Source: Sequoia sempervirens | Taxonomy: Eukaryota; Streptophyta; Pinopsida; Cupressales; Cupressaceae | Direction: 5' to 3' | Length of the DNA: 64,000 bases | Assembly: GCA_007258455.2 (NCBI GenBank) | Contig: VDFB02270651.1 | Coordinates: 700,224,217 to 700,288,216 of the forward strand | Shown here: positions 25,445 to 36,539 of the stretch, in pieces | Layout of the letters: every line of letters starts with the position of its first letter | Numbering within the stretch: the first letter of the stretch is position 1 | Notes under the pieces: model-generated | What the model was told of the DNA's origin: nothing | Database searches by the model: none | What the model saw: only the letters and a program-made list of their open reading frames with translations | Program-made: the position numbers and the translations under genes

Positions 25445-26520
25445 TGTTTTCCCGTGTTGGGACCCTCTAGAATAAGAAGTGATGCAACCATCAAACAAAA
25501 CCATTACAAGTCAATTCAACATTCATGCCTTTAAAACCAAGCTTAATAACATGTCATTAGATCCTTCATGTAAAAGGTATAAAATAATCATGAATAAGAA
25601 TCATTATCTTTCAACCATGATACATAAACAAGAACATTATGCACACCATAGGGGTTTGATGCAACCTTCAAACAAAATCTTTACAAGAAAACAAGATACA
25701 TGTTCATTAGATTGTTCTTGTGAAATCTATACAATAATCATAATCAAGAAATAAGACATCACTCAACCATTATGCATGAAAAAACACTATATATGAACAA
25801 ACACTAAATTAATAGGTTATTTAATATTTATTACTAAATTTTTTTCTCATCATTATACTATTATATTCATAAATTCAACACTAAAAATATCCATCCAACC
25901 AAATTCTTTATAAAATATTCATCCAACAATTTTTTTATAAAATATCCATCCAAGGTCAAATTATTTATAAAAATAAGATCATTGTCTTAATAAAGTTTTG
26001 TGGCTCTCTGTTGCATCTCTTCATTTCTTTGTGTTTTCCTTTTCAGAATGGGATTGTCTCCTCTCCTCTAGCCATTGTTGATGCTTGTCTAACTCCACAT
26101 CAATGGACTTAACAACATCAACAACATTTTGCATTGTAGATGCAAAATGCCTCAAATATGGTGGAACACATTTTTCATTTTGAATAGCATTAACTTGATC
26201 CTAAATGATTCTAACATTCACATTGATTTTTTCTCAAAAGCGAGCACCATCAGATGCAGGTGGTGGAGGTGGGTGGAGCTAGAGGCCATGGATCCATGAT
26301 TTAGATATAAGTGAACCTGCATTAAATTTTTAATTTCAAAATGTAAGATACATGAAATAAAAATCCCCTTAAACCATTCAATATAAATGACTTAATTGAA
26401 TACAAATGAAAAAATGTGTAAAGCTCATTTATGTCTAAGGCATATAAATGAAAAAAAAACTAATTGTTAAAGTAATGTGAAATCTCATTAAAAAATACAT
26501 TAAATCTTTACCTCGCTGCA
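25445..26520 (-). other. AT-rich DNA with a short decayed coding remnant
   Basis: Most of this stretch holds nothing recognisable. Two short segments near 25474 and 25655 repeat the phrase TGCAACCATCAAAC/TGCAACCTTCAAAC. On the minus strand at about 26285-25990 a frame with a few stops reads NVVDVVKSIDVELDKHQQ and then LEERRQSHSEKEN, like the charged helical tail of a transposon-encoded protein. I cannot name it. Confidence 0.3.
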
Positions 26521-26521
26521 A

Positions 26522-26825
26522 TGTGGAAGTGTTAAGCTCCAAATTGCCAATACTTAGTGAATTTGGATACATAGTCAATAATAATTAAACAAAGCTTGTC
26601 CCGGTAGCCATAGGGAAATGGGAAAAGTTAATGGCTAATAATCGATGGGCTATGCAGGAGGCTATCATACAATATGATACAATATGATAGCCTCTTGCAT
26701 AGTCCATCGATTATTATCCATTAACTTCACCCATTTCACTATGCCTGCTAGGACAAGTTTTGTTTGGCCAGTACTAACAATGGATCCATATTCACTAAGT
26801 GTTGGAAATTTAGAGCACTTCCAAC
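26522..26825. repeat. Inverted duplication forming a ~145-bp-arm hairpin
   Basis: The sequence 26522-26668 reappears as its reverse complement at 26684-26825, separated by only about 15 bases. Arm identity is roughly 80 percent. Both arms remain translatable away from the loop in the same sense (KLVPVAIGKWEKLMANNRW on the left arm, KLVLAGIVKWVKLMDNNRW on the right), so the arms derive from duplicated protein-coding DNA. A transcript through it would fold into a long hairpin. Confidence 0.85.
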
Positions 26826-27340
26826 AAGGGTCCTTTCTATTTTGAGAGCTAAGGAAAGTCAAAAGAATTAAAAAACTTAAAAGAAAATTGTTTTGCAAAG
26901 AAATACTAACTGAAGAATAAGCAACAAAGCAAGAATTTAAGAAACATGGGAATAAGTGATAAAGAAGAAGGAAAAATAGACAAGAATGTAAAACAATTTA
27001 AATAATTGCAAAAAGGGGGTAATGAAGGTTCAATTTTATCCTTGTTTTCCAGTAATGAAGGTTCAATTTTTTTGTATGATGTTTTTTTTGTTTTCCACTA
27101 ACCATGGTTTCAATTTTTTCTGTAGGTTTAAATTGAAATGAAAAAAATTTGACAAAACTACAAAGAATGCAACAAAGACCTAAATTAATCACTAATTAGC
27201 AAAAAAATAGAAAAAATGCAAAGAAAAGGATTCAAACACATACCTGGAACACGTCGGAGGTCCCTACGCACGATGGAGGTCGATGCTCAACTGGGATCAT
27301 CGTGAAAAGGAGGTAGAGTTCAAGTTATAAAATCTTCAAC
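26826..27340. other. Spacer without recognisable genes
   Basis: A partly repeated GTTTTCCAGTAATGAAGGTTC/GTTTTCCACTAACCATGG motif occurs near 27040-27110. Nothing else is recognised. Confidence 0.4.
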
Positions 27341-27344
27341 AAAA

Positions 27345-27777
27345 CAGATATCTGTTTGTAAAGGATATCCATTTCTTTCTAGGATATTGATATATTTTGA
27401 AGATGCTTCAAATCTAATGCAACTAATAATAGATATTCCTTAGCAACGGATATCTGTTTGCTATGTATTATGAATATATAATAAATTTATTATATATAAA
27501 TATTTCATATATACTATATATTATATTAAATATATTATAGTATATATTATATATAATATATAATTTATATTATACATATTGTATATATATTAAATATATT
27601 ATATATTATATAATATATTTAATACATAGTCTCCCTTTGAAGTATCCATATCCCTCTTAGGTATTTAATATATATCTTTAATAATTATATATTAAAGAGA
27701 GGTAGAAAGAGAAAGACCTGAAAAGGAGAGATGTAGAGAGAGAAACACCTGAGGGAGCAAGGGAGAGAGAGGGAGAG
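27345..27777. repeat. Second GATATCC / AT-only / GA-rich module
   Basis: The order of elements (GATATCC variants at 27345-27465, an AT-only stretch at 27470-27625, GA-rich DNA from 27694) repeats that at 24640-25444 in the same orientation. This implies a direct duplication of a composite module about 2.7 kb apart. The second GA tract is cut by the gap. Confidence 0.65.
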
Positions 27778-27877
27778 NNNNNNNNNNNNNNNNNNNNNNN
27801 NNNNNNNNNNNNNNNNNNNNNNNNNNNNNNNNNNNNNNNNNNNNNNNNNNNNNNNNNNNNNNNNNNNNNNNNNNNNN
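27778..27877. other. Assembly gap (100 N)
   Basis: Exactly 100 unknown bases, the conventional size for a gap of unknown length. It follows a GA-rich tract, a common cause of assembly breaks. Confidence 1.
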
Positions 27878-28664
27878 TTGTAGATTTGGAAGGAAGACAC
27901 TATTGAGGACATCAATCTTCTTTTTATGTTAGTTCTTTCTATATCATAGTTCAGAGGTGCTTCAGTGATAAAATCCAAATATTCTTTATAGCAAGGCTTC
28001 ACATCACTTCTTTGGTACCTATTCTACATCAATATTCATATGGAGAATTTAAGCAACATTTAGAGACGTCATCATCATCTTATGGGGGGCTACATAGTCT
28101 CTCTTCATTATATCATCTCTTTTTGGAGAGGATTTTTGTTCCCATTAAGTTTTCTCCTTTACTCTATTTTATAAGAGATTGTATTGTACATGGGTACCTA
28201 ACATAGCTAGTAACTGAGACCCATCAACGTCTTGCATACATTACTCCCCAAGTTACACTTAAGGGGGGTTGTTGGTATAAATAGTGACTTTATCATACTA
28301 GTTATCTAATAACCTACCTAGGAGAGTCATATTCACATTTCTTAAGTCTCCACTTAGGGACTTCTAGAAATTTTTCTCACCTCATGTGGTTGAGACCTGT
28401 GTTCTCACTTTGTGAGACACCTCTTGCATATACACTTTCTACTCATATTGTGAGTTAACAAGTGTTTCATCATTGGAGGGGTGGTCAGTCACTATATTTG
28501 ACTTGCCTACCTTCACCACCTTGCCTATATATGCAAGGTTTCTATGTACAATTGAATAATCTCTTGTATCAACTCTTTGATAATACATTTAGGCTTATTA
28601 TCATGTGCATGTATTTTGTGGAAGTTTCTTGGTTTCTTTCTTTATGATCTTGGAAATCATAACA
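27878..28664 (+). mobile_element. 3' end of an LTR retrotransposon (polypurine tract and LTR)
   Basis: A polypurine tract, AAGGGGGGT (28261-28269), directly precedes TGTTGG at 28270, the typical start of a plant LTR. A stretch ending CATAACA at 28664 gives TG...CA ends with TGTT/AACA inverted termini and a length of 395 bases, with a TATATA-containing segment near 28526. Sequence between the gap and the polypurine tract would be the end of the internal region, but no domain is readable. The 5' part lies in or beyond the gap. Confidence 0.55.
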
Positions 28665-30141
28665 AGCATTTAATTAGTAAGCTTATTCATCTCTTGTAGG
28701 AACATGGTTGAAATAAGGAATTTTTTATACTGATAATGCTCATACCTCAAGCATAGTTGACAAGAGGAATGTATTTATCTTTGGAGATTAATGTTGCTTA
28801 ATTTTCTCTACAAAAGTTATTTTTGGGTGTTAACAAATTAATGCTAGGTATTGCACAATGTTGTTGCATGATTAGTAATGACTTGATTTTTGAGGAATAA
28901 AGTAAAGGCTTATGATAATGATTTGAGTGTTTAATATAAAAATCAAGTTGAAAAGGTATGTTATAATGGTGAGTAACTGAGGCCATTTATAGGAGTCAGG
29001 TTCATTAGCAACAAAGGATAACATGCTAGTAAGAGAATGATGTTTGAGGCTCACATTTACATTGGATCCTTATGCATTTTGTACCACAATAGCTTTTATG
29101 AGCACTAAGAAATTGGAACATATTGTTTTGATAGATTAAAATAAGTCATCATGGGAATGTCTTTGCTTTTTCTATTATTCCATTTGGGAGTTGTGTTAGA
29201 ATTTTGGGCTCATGGCTTAAATATTTTGTAGTTTCTTTGTTTAATATTGGTTATGTAATTAGTTTCCACTTAAGCTAATCTTCCTTTACCTTCAAAGAAT
29301 GGGGACTTAGTTATTACCCCATCACATGATTGTAATATTATTTTCCTCTTGGGTATAAAATTGGGTAGATATAATATATCATATTTTATTTATATAACAA
29401 TAGATTTATATTAGTGGCATTATTTAAGTTTAAGTTTTATAAAGTATATTTATAGTTTAGAAAAAATACATAAAATTGTGTATTTATCAATGTTAATGAG
29501 CTTAAGACTCAAGCTCATTAAGATCACCATCATTAATTTATAAATTAGCATCTAACAATATGAATATTATTGAAAGGGAACAAATAATATCTTTTTAATT
29601 TTTTAGTAGAATAACTCCAACTTATCTATATTTAATCTTGAATTTATTTTAATAACAATACGTTCAACACTTATTTGAATCAAAGCACTTGAAATGACCA
29701 TTCTCACCCTAGGAAGATTTCAATAGTCTTAGCTCTCATAGCTATGACACACTCCAAGAGGAAACAATTTGTATTTAGAACACATGTAAAACATGCACAA
29801 TAGAACAAACACTCAACAAGCTCTAACAAGGATAATTCCTAACGTACTAGTATGTACCTCGTGTTGGACACACTCTTGTGTCCCTTCTTTGATGCCTACA
29901 ATCCATCAAAACTATCTTCTTCCTTGAATGATCTTCCTACCCTTTCCAAGCTCACTACTTTATATAACCTTTAAGGGGTGGTTTCCAAAACATCGTACCC
30001 TTTTACAAAGGTTGTCTTTAATTATTATCTAATAATACATTATTCCTCCCTTTTAAAAGAGCTTTTATAAATACTTTTTATTAATCTCTCTTTTAGTATC
30101 CTTTATTTTTCGATCTCCTTTTAATAATAAAATCTTTTTCA
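28665..30141. other. AT-rich DNA, no gene recognised
   Basis: Only short open frames occur here. No domain, terminal repeat or RNA gene could be supported. Part of 29690-30141 may be the left extension of the long direct repeat, whose partner would lie before the window start. Confidence 0.5.
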
Positions 30142-31975
30142 CTTAAAAAAACTTTATCAATTCTTATATTTAGTACTAAGGTCCATTGTTTTGTTGTTCC
30201 TAAACAATTGTCTTTATCTTATTTCATAATCTCATATGCATGGTTTTGCCTTTTAAAACTTATGTTTTTGTGTATCGATGTTGCTACCTTTATAACCTAT
30301 GTAGCTATCTTCTCCACAATTGTATTACTATAGTTCTAAACTATTATTTTGAAGCCTTATGTGTATCGATGTTGCTACCTTTATATCCTATGTAGCTATC
30401 TTCTCCACAATTGCATTACTATAGTTCTAAACTATTATTTTGAAGCCTTATTTACTGCTCATTTTTATTCATTGTTAAATTGTTTTATATCAATATAAAT
30501 ATAATATAATATAAATATATATATTTTTTACCATTACAATTACAATAAATTATTTATTTTAATTTCTATCTAATCAATATTAATCATGTCACAACATCAT
30601 AAATTTTATAAGAAAAATTCTTTAATTAATTATCACATATTTTTTACTATACATTATTTTGATCAAAACCTCTTTAATTAATTAATTAACGAATAGGCTA
30701 CATATATTGTGAGATTTGAGTCACACTACCATTTAAGGGTAAAGCTTCCAACTACATAAAAGCCAGATAAATATTGATTTGACAACTAGATAGGAACATT
30801 GTATTTCTATTTGCAATATTTTTTGTCAATTTGATGGAAACTTTCTTTGTTCATTCGCATTGCTTTATGTTTTAAATCTGTTTACAAATATTTCATAATC
30901 AGATAATACTAAAGAAAAAATTAAATTTATCTAAGTTTATTTCATTCCATTATTTAACAATTATTATTAATTGTTTAATCCAGCCACATACTCTCTAACA
31001 TATTAACAATAAATATAATATTTTATATTACAGATAAATATGACTAACATGATTTTGATAGCAATGAATGCCCAATAAACATTACCCAAAAATTGGGAGA
31101 GATGCACTTTTCAACTTACAATATTAATATTATAATCACTCAAATTAAAATACCCAAACGACAATATCACACAACTGGGAGATGCCGTGTTTGTATACAA
31201 TGAATCAAAATTTATATTTTCATATCCTCCAAATTAACTAGATTTCACGCATCAAACGCCTGCTGCCGTCCTATATATTAAAAACCCAATACACAGTCAT
31301 ATATATACATATAATTATTCAATAAATAAAATAAAATAGGATTCAAAATTGATATGATATTTTTTAGATAGATGTTTTTAAGATACGGTTTAGTCATTTT
31401 GTATGAAGTATTCAATTTAATAATAATAATTGATATATTTTTGTGTTATAGTTTGTTTGTATAAAATAAAATAACAAATTTATATATATAATTTAATTGA
31501 TGAAGATAATAATATATTTTTTAATTACATCATCTACTAAATTTTTTTTTTTTGAAAGTATAATTTATCTAATTATAATAATTAAACTAAAAACTAATTT
31601 CTAATTTAAATATATATTCTTTAAATAAAAACAAAAACAAGATTAATTTACATAATATAAATTTTCATTAAATTTAATAAAATTTTAAATATATTATATT
31701 AATTTAACTTTTAAATATTGAATATTAAAATTCGATAGTAACGTTTATCTGTAAGTAAAAAATAAATAAACTCCTAAAGATCCAATGGTTTAAAGAAATG
31801 TATTTATGATACCTAAATTTTCGATCCACGCGTTCTTTTGATTGTAATTAGATTCCACTCCATGTGCTGAGGACGGCCAAAAAGTTTGAAGGATCAATTC
31901 CTAAATTTAATATCCCTAAAGCTGACCTTTGTATACAAATGCTAATTTTCATTGAGTTTTGGATAACGTTAAAGA

Positions 31976-32009
<34 letters not shown>

Positions 32010-33380
32010 TTTTATGTTTAGATATTTATTTTTCTATTAAATTTATTGTTTGATTTTCTTATGTCAATTTTATTGGTGTAGAATTAATTTCACATTCATA
32101 TATTTTACTTTCAAATTTTAAAATCAAATTTAAATTTTGTCAATTTTATTTTGATTGTGATTTGATTTGATATACATTTTACATGATTCATTGTAAGGAT
32201 CTTTCAATTGAACACTAAAAAGAACCTATATCTAATCACCATTCTAATGCATTTGCATGGTCAAAGTTTACTATTCTTGATCATTTGTACAACCATATAG
32301 ATAGTTCAATAAAATAAAATGAGTGCATAACCTAGATCAAGCTAAAGATAGTTCAAATAAAATGAGTGCATAACAATCTTGTTAATACAAAACTTTTTTT
32401 TTTGAATGGCCAGGATTTAATATTGTATGAATGGTAGAGATTGATTGAGAGTGAGTGGAAAATCTTGATAGGCTAAAAATAGTCAAATAGTCAAAAAAGA
32501 ATTATGTCCATTTTTTAGTAGGCTCTAAAATGGGTGAGGCTAATTAGTTATTTTTATCTATTTTAGCTAATTAGTTGTGGGTAGATTAAAAATAGGAGGG
32601 AATAGAGGAGTTACGATGAAATATGAGTGGAAAATTAGATTTTTGTTATTTGTAGATAAATAAGTGAAAATAGATTCAATTATTTATTTTAAAATAAATG
32701 AATGAGAATTAGTCTAACTAACTAAATAATGTGAAATATTTAATTAATTAGTGGTGGTGAGTGAAAAGAGGAATTAACATGATAATGAGAAAATGTCAAC
32801 ACCCTAGTAAGATGGAATGTTAGAGGTAGTGAAATTTAAGTGTTTATGATTCACCAACTTCCTTAAGATATTTCTAAATACCACTAGCCCTTAACAATGA
32901 GTGGAGAGTAAACTTTAAGGTAAACTAAAGAGCAAAAGTGTGATTTTTACTTGGATATCAAAACCATAAGCCACATGTCCAATATATGCTCACAAAAGCA
33001 ACCTATATTTGTGAAATTGACCAAAAGTAAAGAAGATAGGCTATTTTGATTCAAAGCCAAAATATAGACAATAAACATTTAGTTCCATCTTTAAGATAAT
33101 CAAATTTTAGATCCACATTAAAGGTGTTCATCTTCATTGTTCTTAAACTCCAAGCTTGGCATTAATTATTCAATTAGTGTTCCTCTAATTGAAAATAATC
33201 AATCTATTAGATTAACTTACATTTATATGTATGCAATTCATTAGATTAAAATAGATTAAAATTAAAGAAACGATTATCTTATTTCTTATTTTTGATGAAC
33301 TCTTGTAATTTTACATCCCCTATAATTTGACATTAATATTATACTTTCATTATTATTTAAAATTAAAATATTATAACTTA
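30142..33380. repeat. Long direct repeat, copy A' (partner at 1-3105)
   Basis: The sequence follows 1-3105 nearly base for base. Differences include a 91-bp tandem duplication (30271-30361 and 30362-30452), a shorter TA run (31979-32007) and scattered substitutions. After 33380 the two copies diverge completely: copy A continues into the promoter-like block while A' meets unrelated sequence. No gene is visible. Confidence 0.9.
30271..30452. repeat. 91-bp tandem duplication specific to copy A'
   Basis: The segment starting TGTATCGATGTTGCTACC occurs twice in succession with a period of 91 bases, but once in copy A (109 onward). It is therefore a change that followed the duplication of the long repeat. 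Confidence 0.9.
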
Positions 33381-34631
33381 TAAAAACAAGGGCTGCAGGG
33401 CAGCGAAATTCCTGCCAAAAAGTTTTAAAATAGTTATTTTTAGAAAGTTAGAACTAAAAAAAGAATGCAAAAGTCTGAAAATATGTTCGATTTTATTGAG
33501 AAAACAATGAATAATTCTATTGATGTCTGGGTAATTCTGCAATCCATGCTTATCATAATAGCAAAGGTACAAAATTCAGCCTAGATAAGCCCCCTTCTGA
33601 GGAATAAGAAATATAAGTTTTGTTCAAAAATTGTCATAAAACATATAATGTGAAGGCCTGGATCAAATATCAGAAATCTGAATAGAACTCATATGCCCGT
33701 TTTGTTGATTGTAGAGTAGTGGATAGAAGCATTGCAATAGTCATTGGACGAAGACCACAAGGTACACCCTAAATGCAAATCCACATACATATGAGCAAGG
33801 TCTTTGTTGAAGAAGTAATGCTTATTAGTAGTGGAGAAAATAAAAGTGATAATGAATAAAAAAGCCATGAGTAGAAAAGTTATAATTGTGTACATTAAGT
33901 AATTGAGCTGATTAGGGACAAAATTGTACATGGGGGCAAAGATATTCTTATCCAAGTAGCTCAAAAAATAATGAGTGCACAGTATCCTTGAATGTTATTT
34001 GGCAGTGTAGGGTACCAAAAAAGATATACTTTGTAGCATGTATCAAAGCATTCTAAGCCTTCAAAGCATTTGAAGGTATAAAAGGATTGAGTCAAATATG
34101 TATCAAAAATGGGGGTTGCTTATGCTATGCAATTTTCTTTCTATCTTGTTTTATAGTGCATTAGCAAACACTTGCGTTAGAATTCTTACTTCTAACTAAG
34201 AATAAAAATTGCAGCAGATAATATCAGTGTTTCTTGAGCTTTGGAATCAACATTAATGAGTTCATAACAACACGATAAAGGAATCATGCACTTACAAAAA
34301 TCAAGTGATGCCACACAATTGGGGTCTTAGTGTCTCTTTTCCAAAGTGTCAGTTTGAAAACTTACTTGGACACCATTAATATTGTCCATTAATATTGAAG
34401 TATTTATGAAAGCAACGTTTAGCATTTAGGGAGCTATTCCCAAAAGTGGTAGTTACTAAGCAGGATACAAGAATACGGTAATAATAGGGATTCAATACCC
34501 AAATGTTGAAGATGAATTACAGGACATGGTTGAAATGTTCATGTGACTTTTAACTGAAGCATACGATTTATACTTTTCTCACAAGAAAGAAATAGTCACC
34601 TATCTAATACATTGGAAGAATGTGCAATAAG
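33381..34631. other. Spacer, no gene recognised
   Basis: A minus-strand frame of 91 codons (33964-33689) with a hydrophobic core (a run reading MYTIITFLLMAFLFIITFIF) is open but has no recognised family. The rest is non-coding as far as I can see. The abrupt junction with the long repeat at 33381 may be an insertion boundary. Confidence 0.4.
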
Positions 34632-34762
34632 CTGGTTGTATGGAATGCCTATTTTCTTTGGAAATTGTGCTTTTCAATGGTCAGACCAAATATCAAAAAA
34701 AATGGTTGTATGGAATGCCTATCTTCTTTGGAAATTGAGCCTTTTAATGGCCAAACCAAATA
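34632..34762. repeat. Duplicated ABCG C-terminal tail
   Basis: A 60-base segment at 34703-34762, which encodes the last residues and stop codon of the ABCG fragment, is repeated with changes at 34632-34691 (period 71). On the minus strand the two copies read FGLAIKRLNFQRR-stop and FGLTIEKHNFQRK-stop. The second tail lies beyond the stop and would be untranslated. Confidence 0.85.
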
Positions 34763-36531
34763 TGGTAGCAAAGCCAATAGGGATGCAAACAATCACCAAT
34801 GTTACAATTCCCAGAAAGTCATGTCTCATCCCAAAATAATTCCTAATGAATTCAGACACTACCACTTTCCCATCTGCTATCTCCATCTCTGTATCTACAT
34901 CAGCAAGCTGTGATGCAACCAAACCATAGAGTGTCCAGGAAATGGGTCTCGCCCAGTTGTACCATCTCCACCACACATGCATTTTCTGGTTCAAAGAAAA
35001 TAGATTTGATTGCATTAGTAATCATCAATATTTGTTGCTATACATTTTATAGCTTATTTTAAACAGTAATATATAAAATTTGCCTAAACAAAAATAAAAA
35101 TAAAATGGCCTTACAGGTCGAGGAATGATGAAGCCACAAAAGAGGTTCCATGTAGAACAAAATGCAGATGCAATGATTGCTGCAACATAAAAGTTTGGAG
35201 TAATGGCAACTGTCACCATTCCCATGAAGGTGAGGTAAAGAAAAGTGAAAAACATGAAAAAGAGGAACCAGAAAAACTTGACTGTTGTCCACTCAAATGC
35301 AATTATGGAATAGACCACGAGGGCATAAACTACAGACTGCACAAGAACATAAGGAACCTCAATTGCCACCTGCATAAATAAATAAACAGCGTGTCAAATT
35401 ATGATATTACTATCAGGATCCAACCGTTTAGTTTTACGAGTCAAACTCATTGACCCATGTTTCATGAGTAGTGGTTCACAAGAACCCATCTCTCATGATA
35501 TTGAATGGCCCACTTAGCACTCATTGCATCGAGGTGATGCTCACAGAGGTGAAGCATTGAGCCTTCCCGAGAGGTCACCCATCCTGGTACTACTCCAGCT
35601 CACATGCACTTAACCACGGAGTTTTTCCCAAGGTTAAGTCCACTTAGCTTACAACCCCATTTGCTAAGTGGGCTTGTATCTTGGGGAAAACTCTATAGTT
35701 AAGTGCACTTGAGCTATAGTACTGGGATGGGTGACCTCCCAAAAAGGCCTAGTGCTTCAGCTCTGTGAGCATCACCTAGATGCAATGAGTGCTAAGTGGA
35801 CCATTCAATATCATGAGAGATGGGGTTCATGTAAACCACTACTCATGAAACATGAGTCAATGAGTTTGACTCGTAAAACTACACAGTTGGATCTTGATAG
35901 CAATATCATAAAATAACAAGTGGATCATCTAATTAATCTAAGGTTGCATGGTTGCAAATTATTTGCAAAGATGACAACGACAGGATTTAGAGTACCTGTC
36001 CAAAGGCGTAAGGAAATGCCGAGTACATTCCAACAACTCTTTCTCTATAGAAGATAGTTCGTTCCACATCAACCACAGGTTGTACACTGGATGCATTACT
36101 TATTCCAAGAAAAAGTACAGAGCAGTACATTGCTCCCAAAATATTGAATAAATCTTGTTGATTGCCTCTGTAAAAACAAATTGTAGAATGTTAAAAAAAG
36201 AAGAATTTCTAGTATGATAGGTGACAACTAAATTGAAACATGTTGTAGTCTTGCAAAAAAACTTTGATAAAACACAACAAAGGTTTAAAACACAAATCTG
36301 GTGGTTGCAAGTGCATATTGGAAAATCTAGAATATTGTGCCAGTGAAAAAAATGTCTAACCTCTTTGTCCCAAGGTTCCAAAAGATGCTTCCAAAGAGTA
36401 GGGCAACCATTGTGCTGAAGAAAAAATGCACAACAACATAGTGTGGATTACGCCAATATGACCAATATTGCTTCCAAAGGCATGCCATGCACTGAACTAG
36501 GAAGGACTGTGCATATTGTTGAAAACCTGCA
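34719..36531 (-). pseudogene. PDR-type ABC transporter (ABCG), 3' four exons only
   Basis: Four exons on the minus strand join in phase: about 36531-36361, 36167-35996, 35369-35115 and 34985-34719, with GT donors and AG acceptors. They encode about 290 residues of the second transmembrane domain of a full-size PDR/ABCG exporter. The signature runs are LVQCMACLWKQYWSYWRNP, then [21 protein letters not shown] in part, then VAIEVPYVLVQ with several membrane helices, GFIIPRP, and WWRWYNWARPISWTLYGL. Family members are about 1400-1450 residues and export hydrophobic compounds across the plasma membrane. Both nucleotide-binding domains and the first membrane domain are missing, and no upstream exon is visible before the Helentron starts at 37.6 kb. 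The remaining frame has no stop. It is either captured DNA or a host gene cut off from its 5' part. Confidence 0.85.
35401..35909. repeat. 5S rRNA-derived foldback repeat in the ABCG intron
   Basis: Two arms of about 240 bases (35401-35645 and 35668-35909) are inverted copies of each other at roughly 85 percent identity, joined by a small CACTTAGC/GCTAAGTG hairpin. Each arm contains the internal promoter of plant 5S rRNA: a box A-like GTTAAGTGCA, the GTAGTAC intermediate element and the nearly unchanged box C core GGATGGGTGACCTC (35723-35738 on plus, about 35571-35598 on minus). Cassandra-type TRIM retroelements carry 5S-derived sequence in their LTRs, so two Cassandra-like LTRs or SINEs in inverted orientation are the likely source. 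It is not a functional 5S gene because the 5' and 3' parts do not match. Confidence 0.8.
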
Positions 36532-36539
36532 CTACAGAA

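Noticed and set aside
24941..25504. Long open reading frames on both strands
   Set aside because: They lie in a GA/CT low-complexity tract and encode only Ser/Leu or Arg/Glu runs. Openness follows from the lack of T on one strand.
1..33380. Copies A and A' as the two LTRs of one giant retrotransposon
   Set aside because: No TG...CA ends, primer-binding site or polypurine tract could be placed at their inner borders, and copy A is cut by the window start.
35571..35760. Functional 5S rRNA gene
   Set aside because: Only the internal promoter region matches. The 5' and 3' portions of the 5S RNA and a T-run terminator are not conserved, and the units sit in a foldback.
34719..36531. Complete ABCG transporter gene
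   Set aside because: Only about 290 of some 1400 expected residues are present. No nucleotide-binding domain exons are visible upstream within the window.
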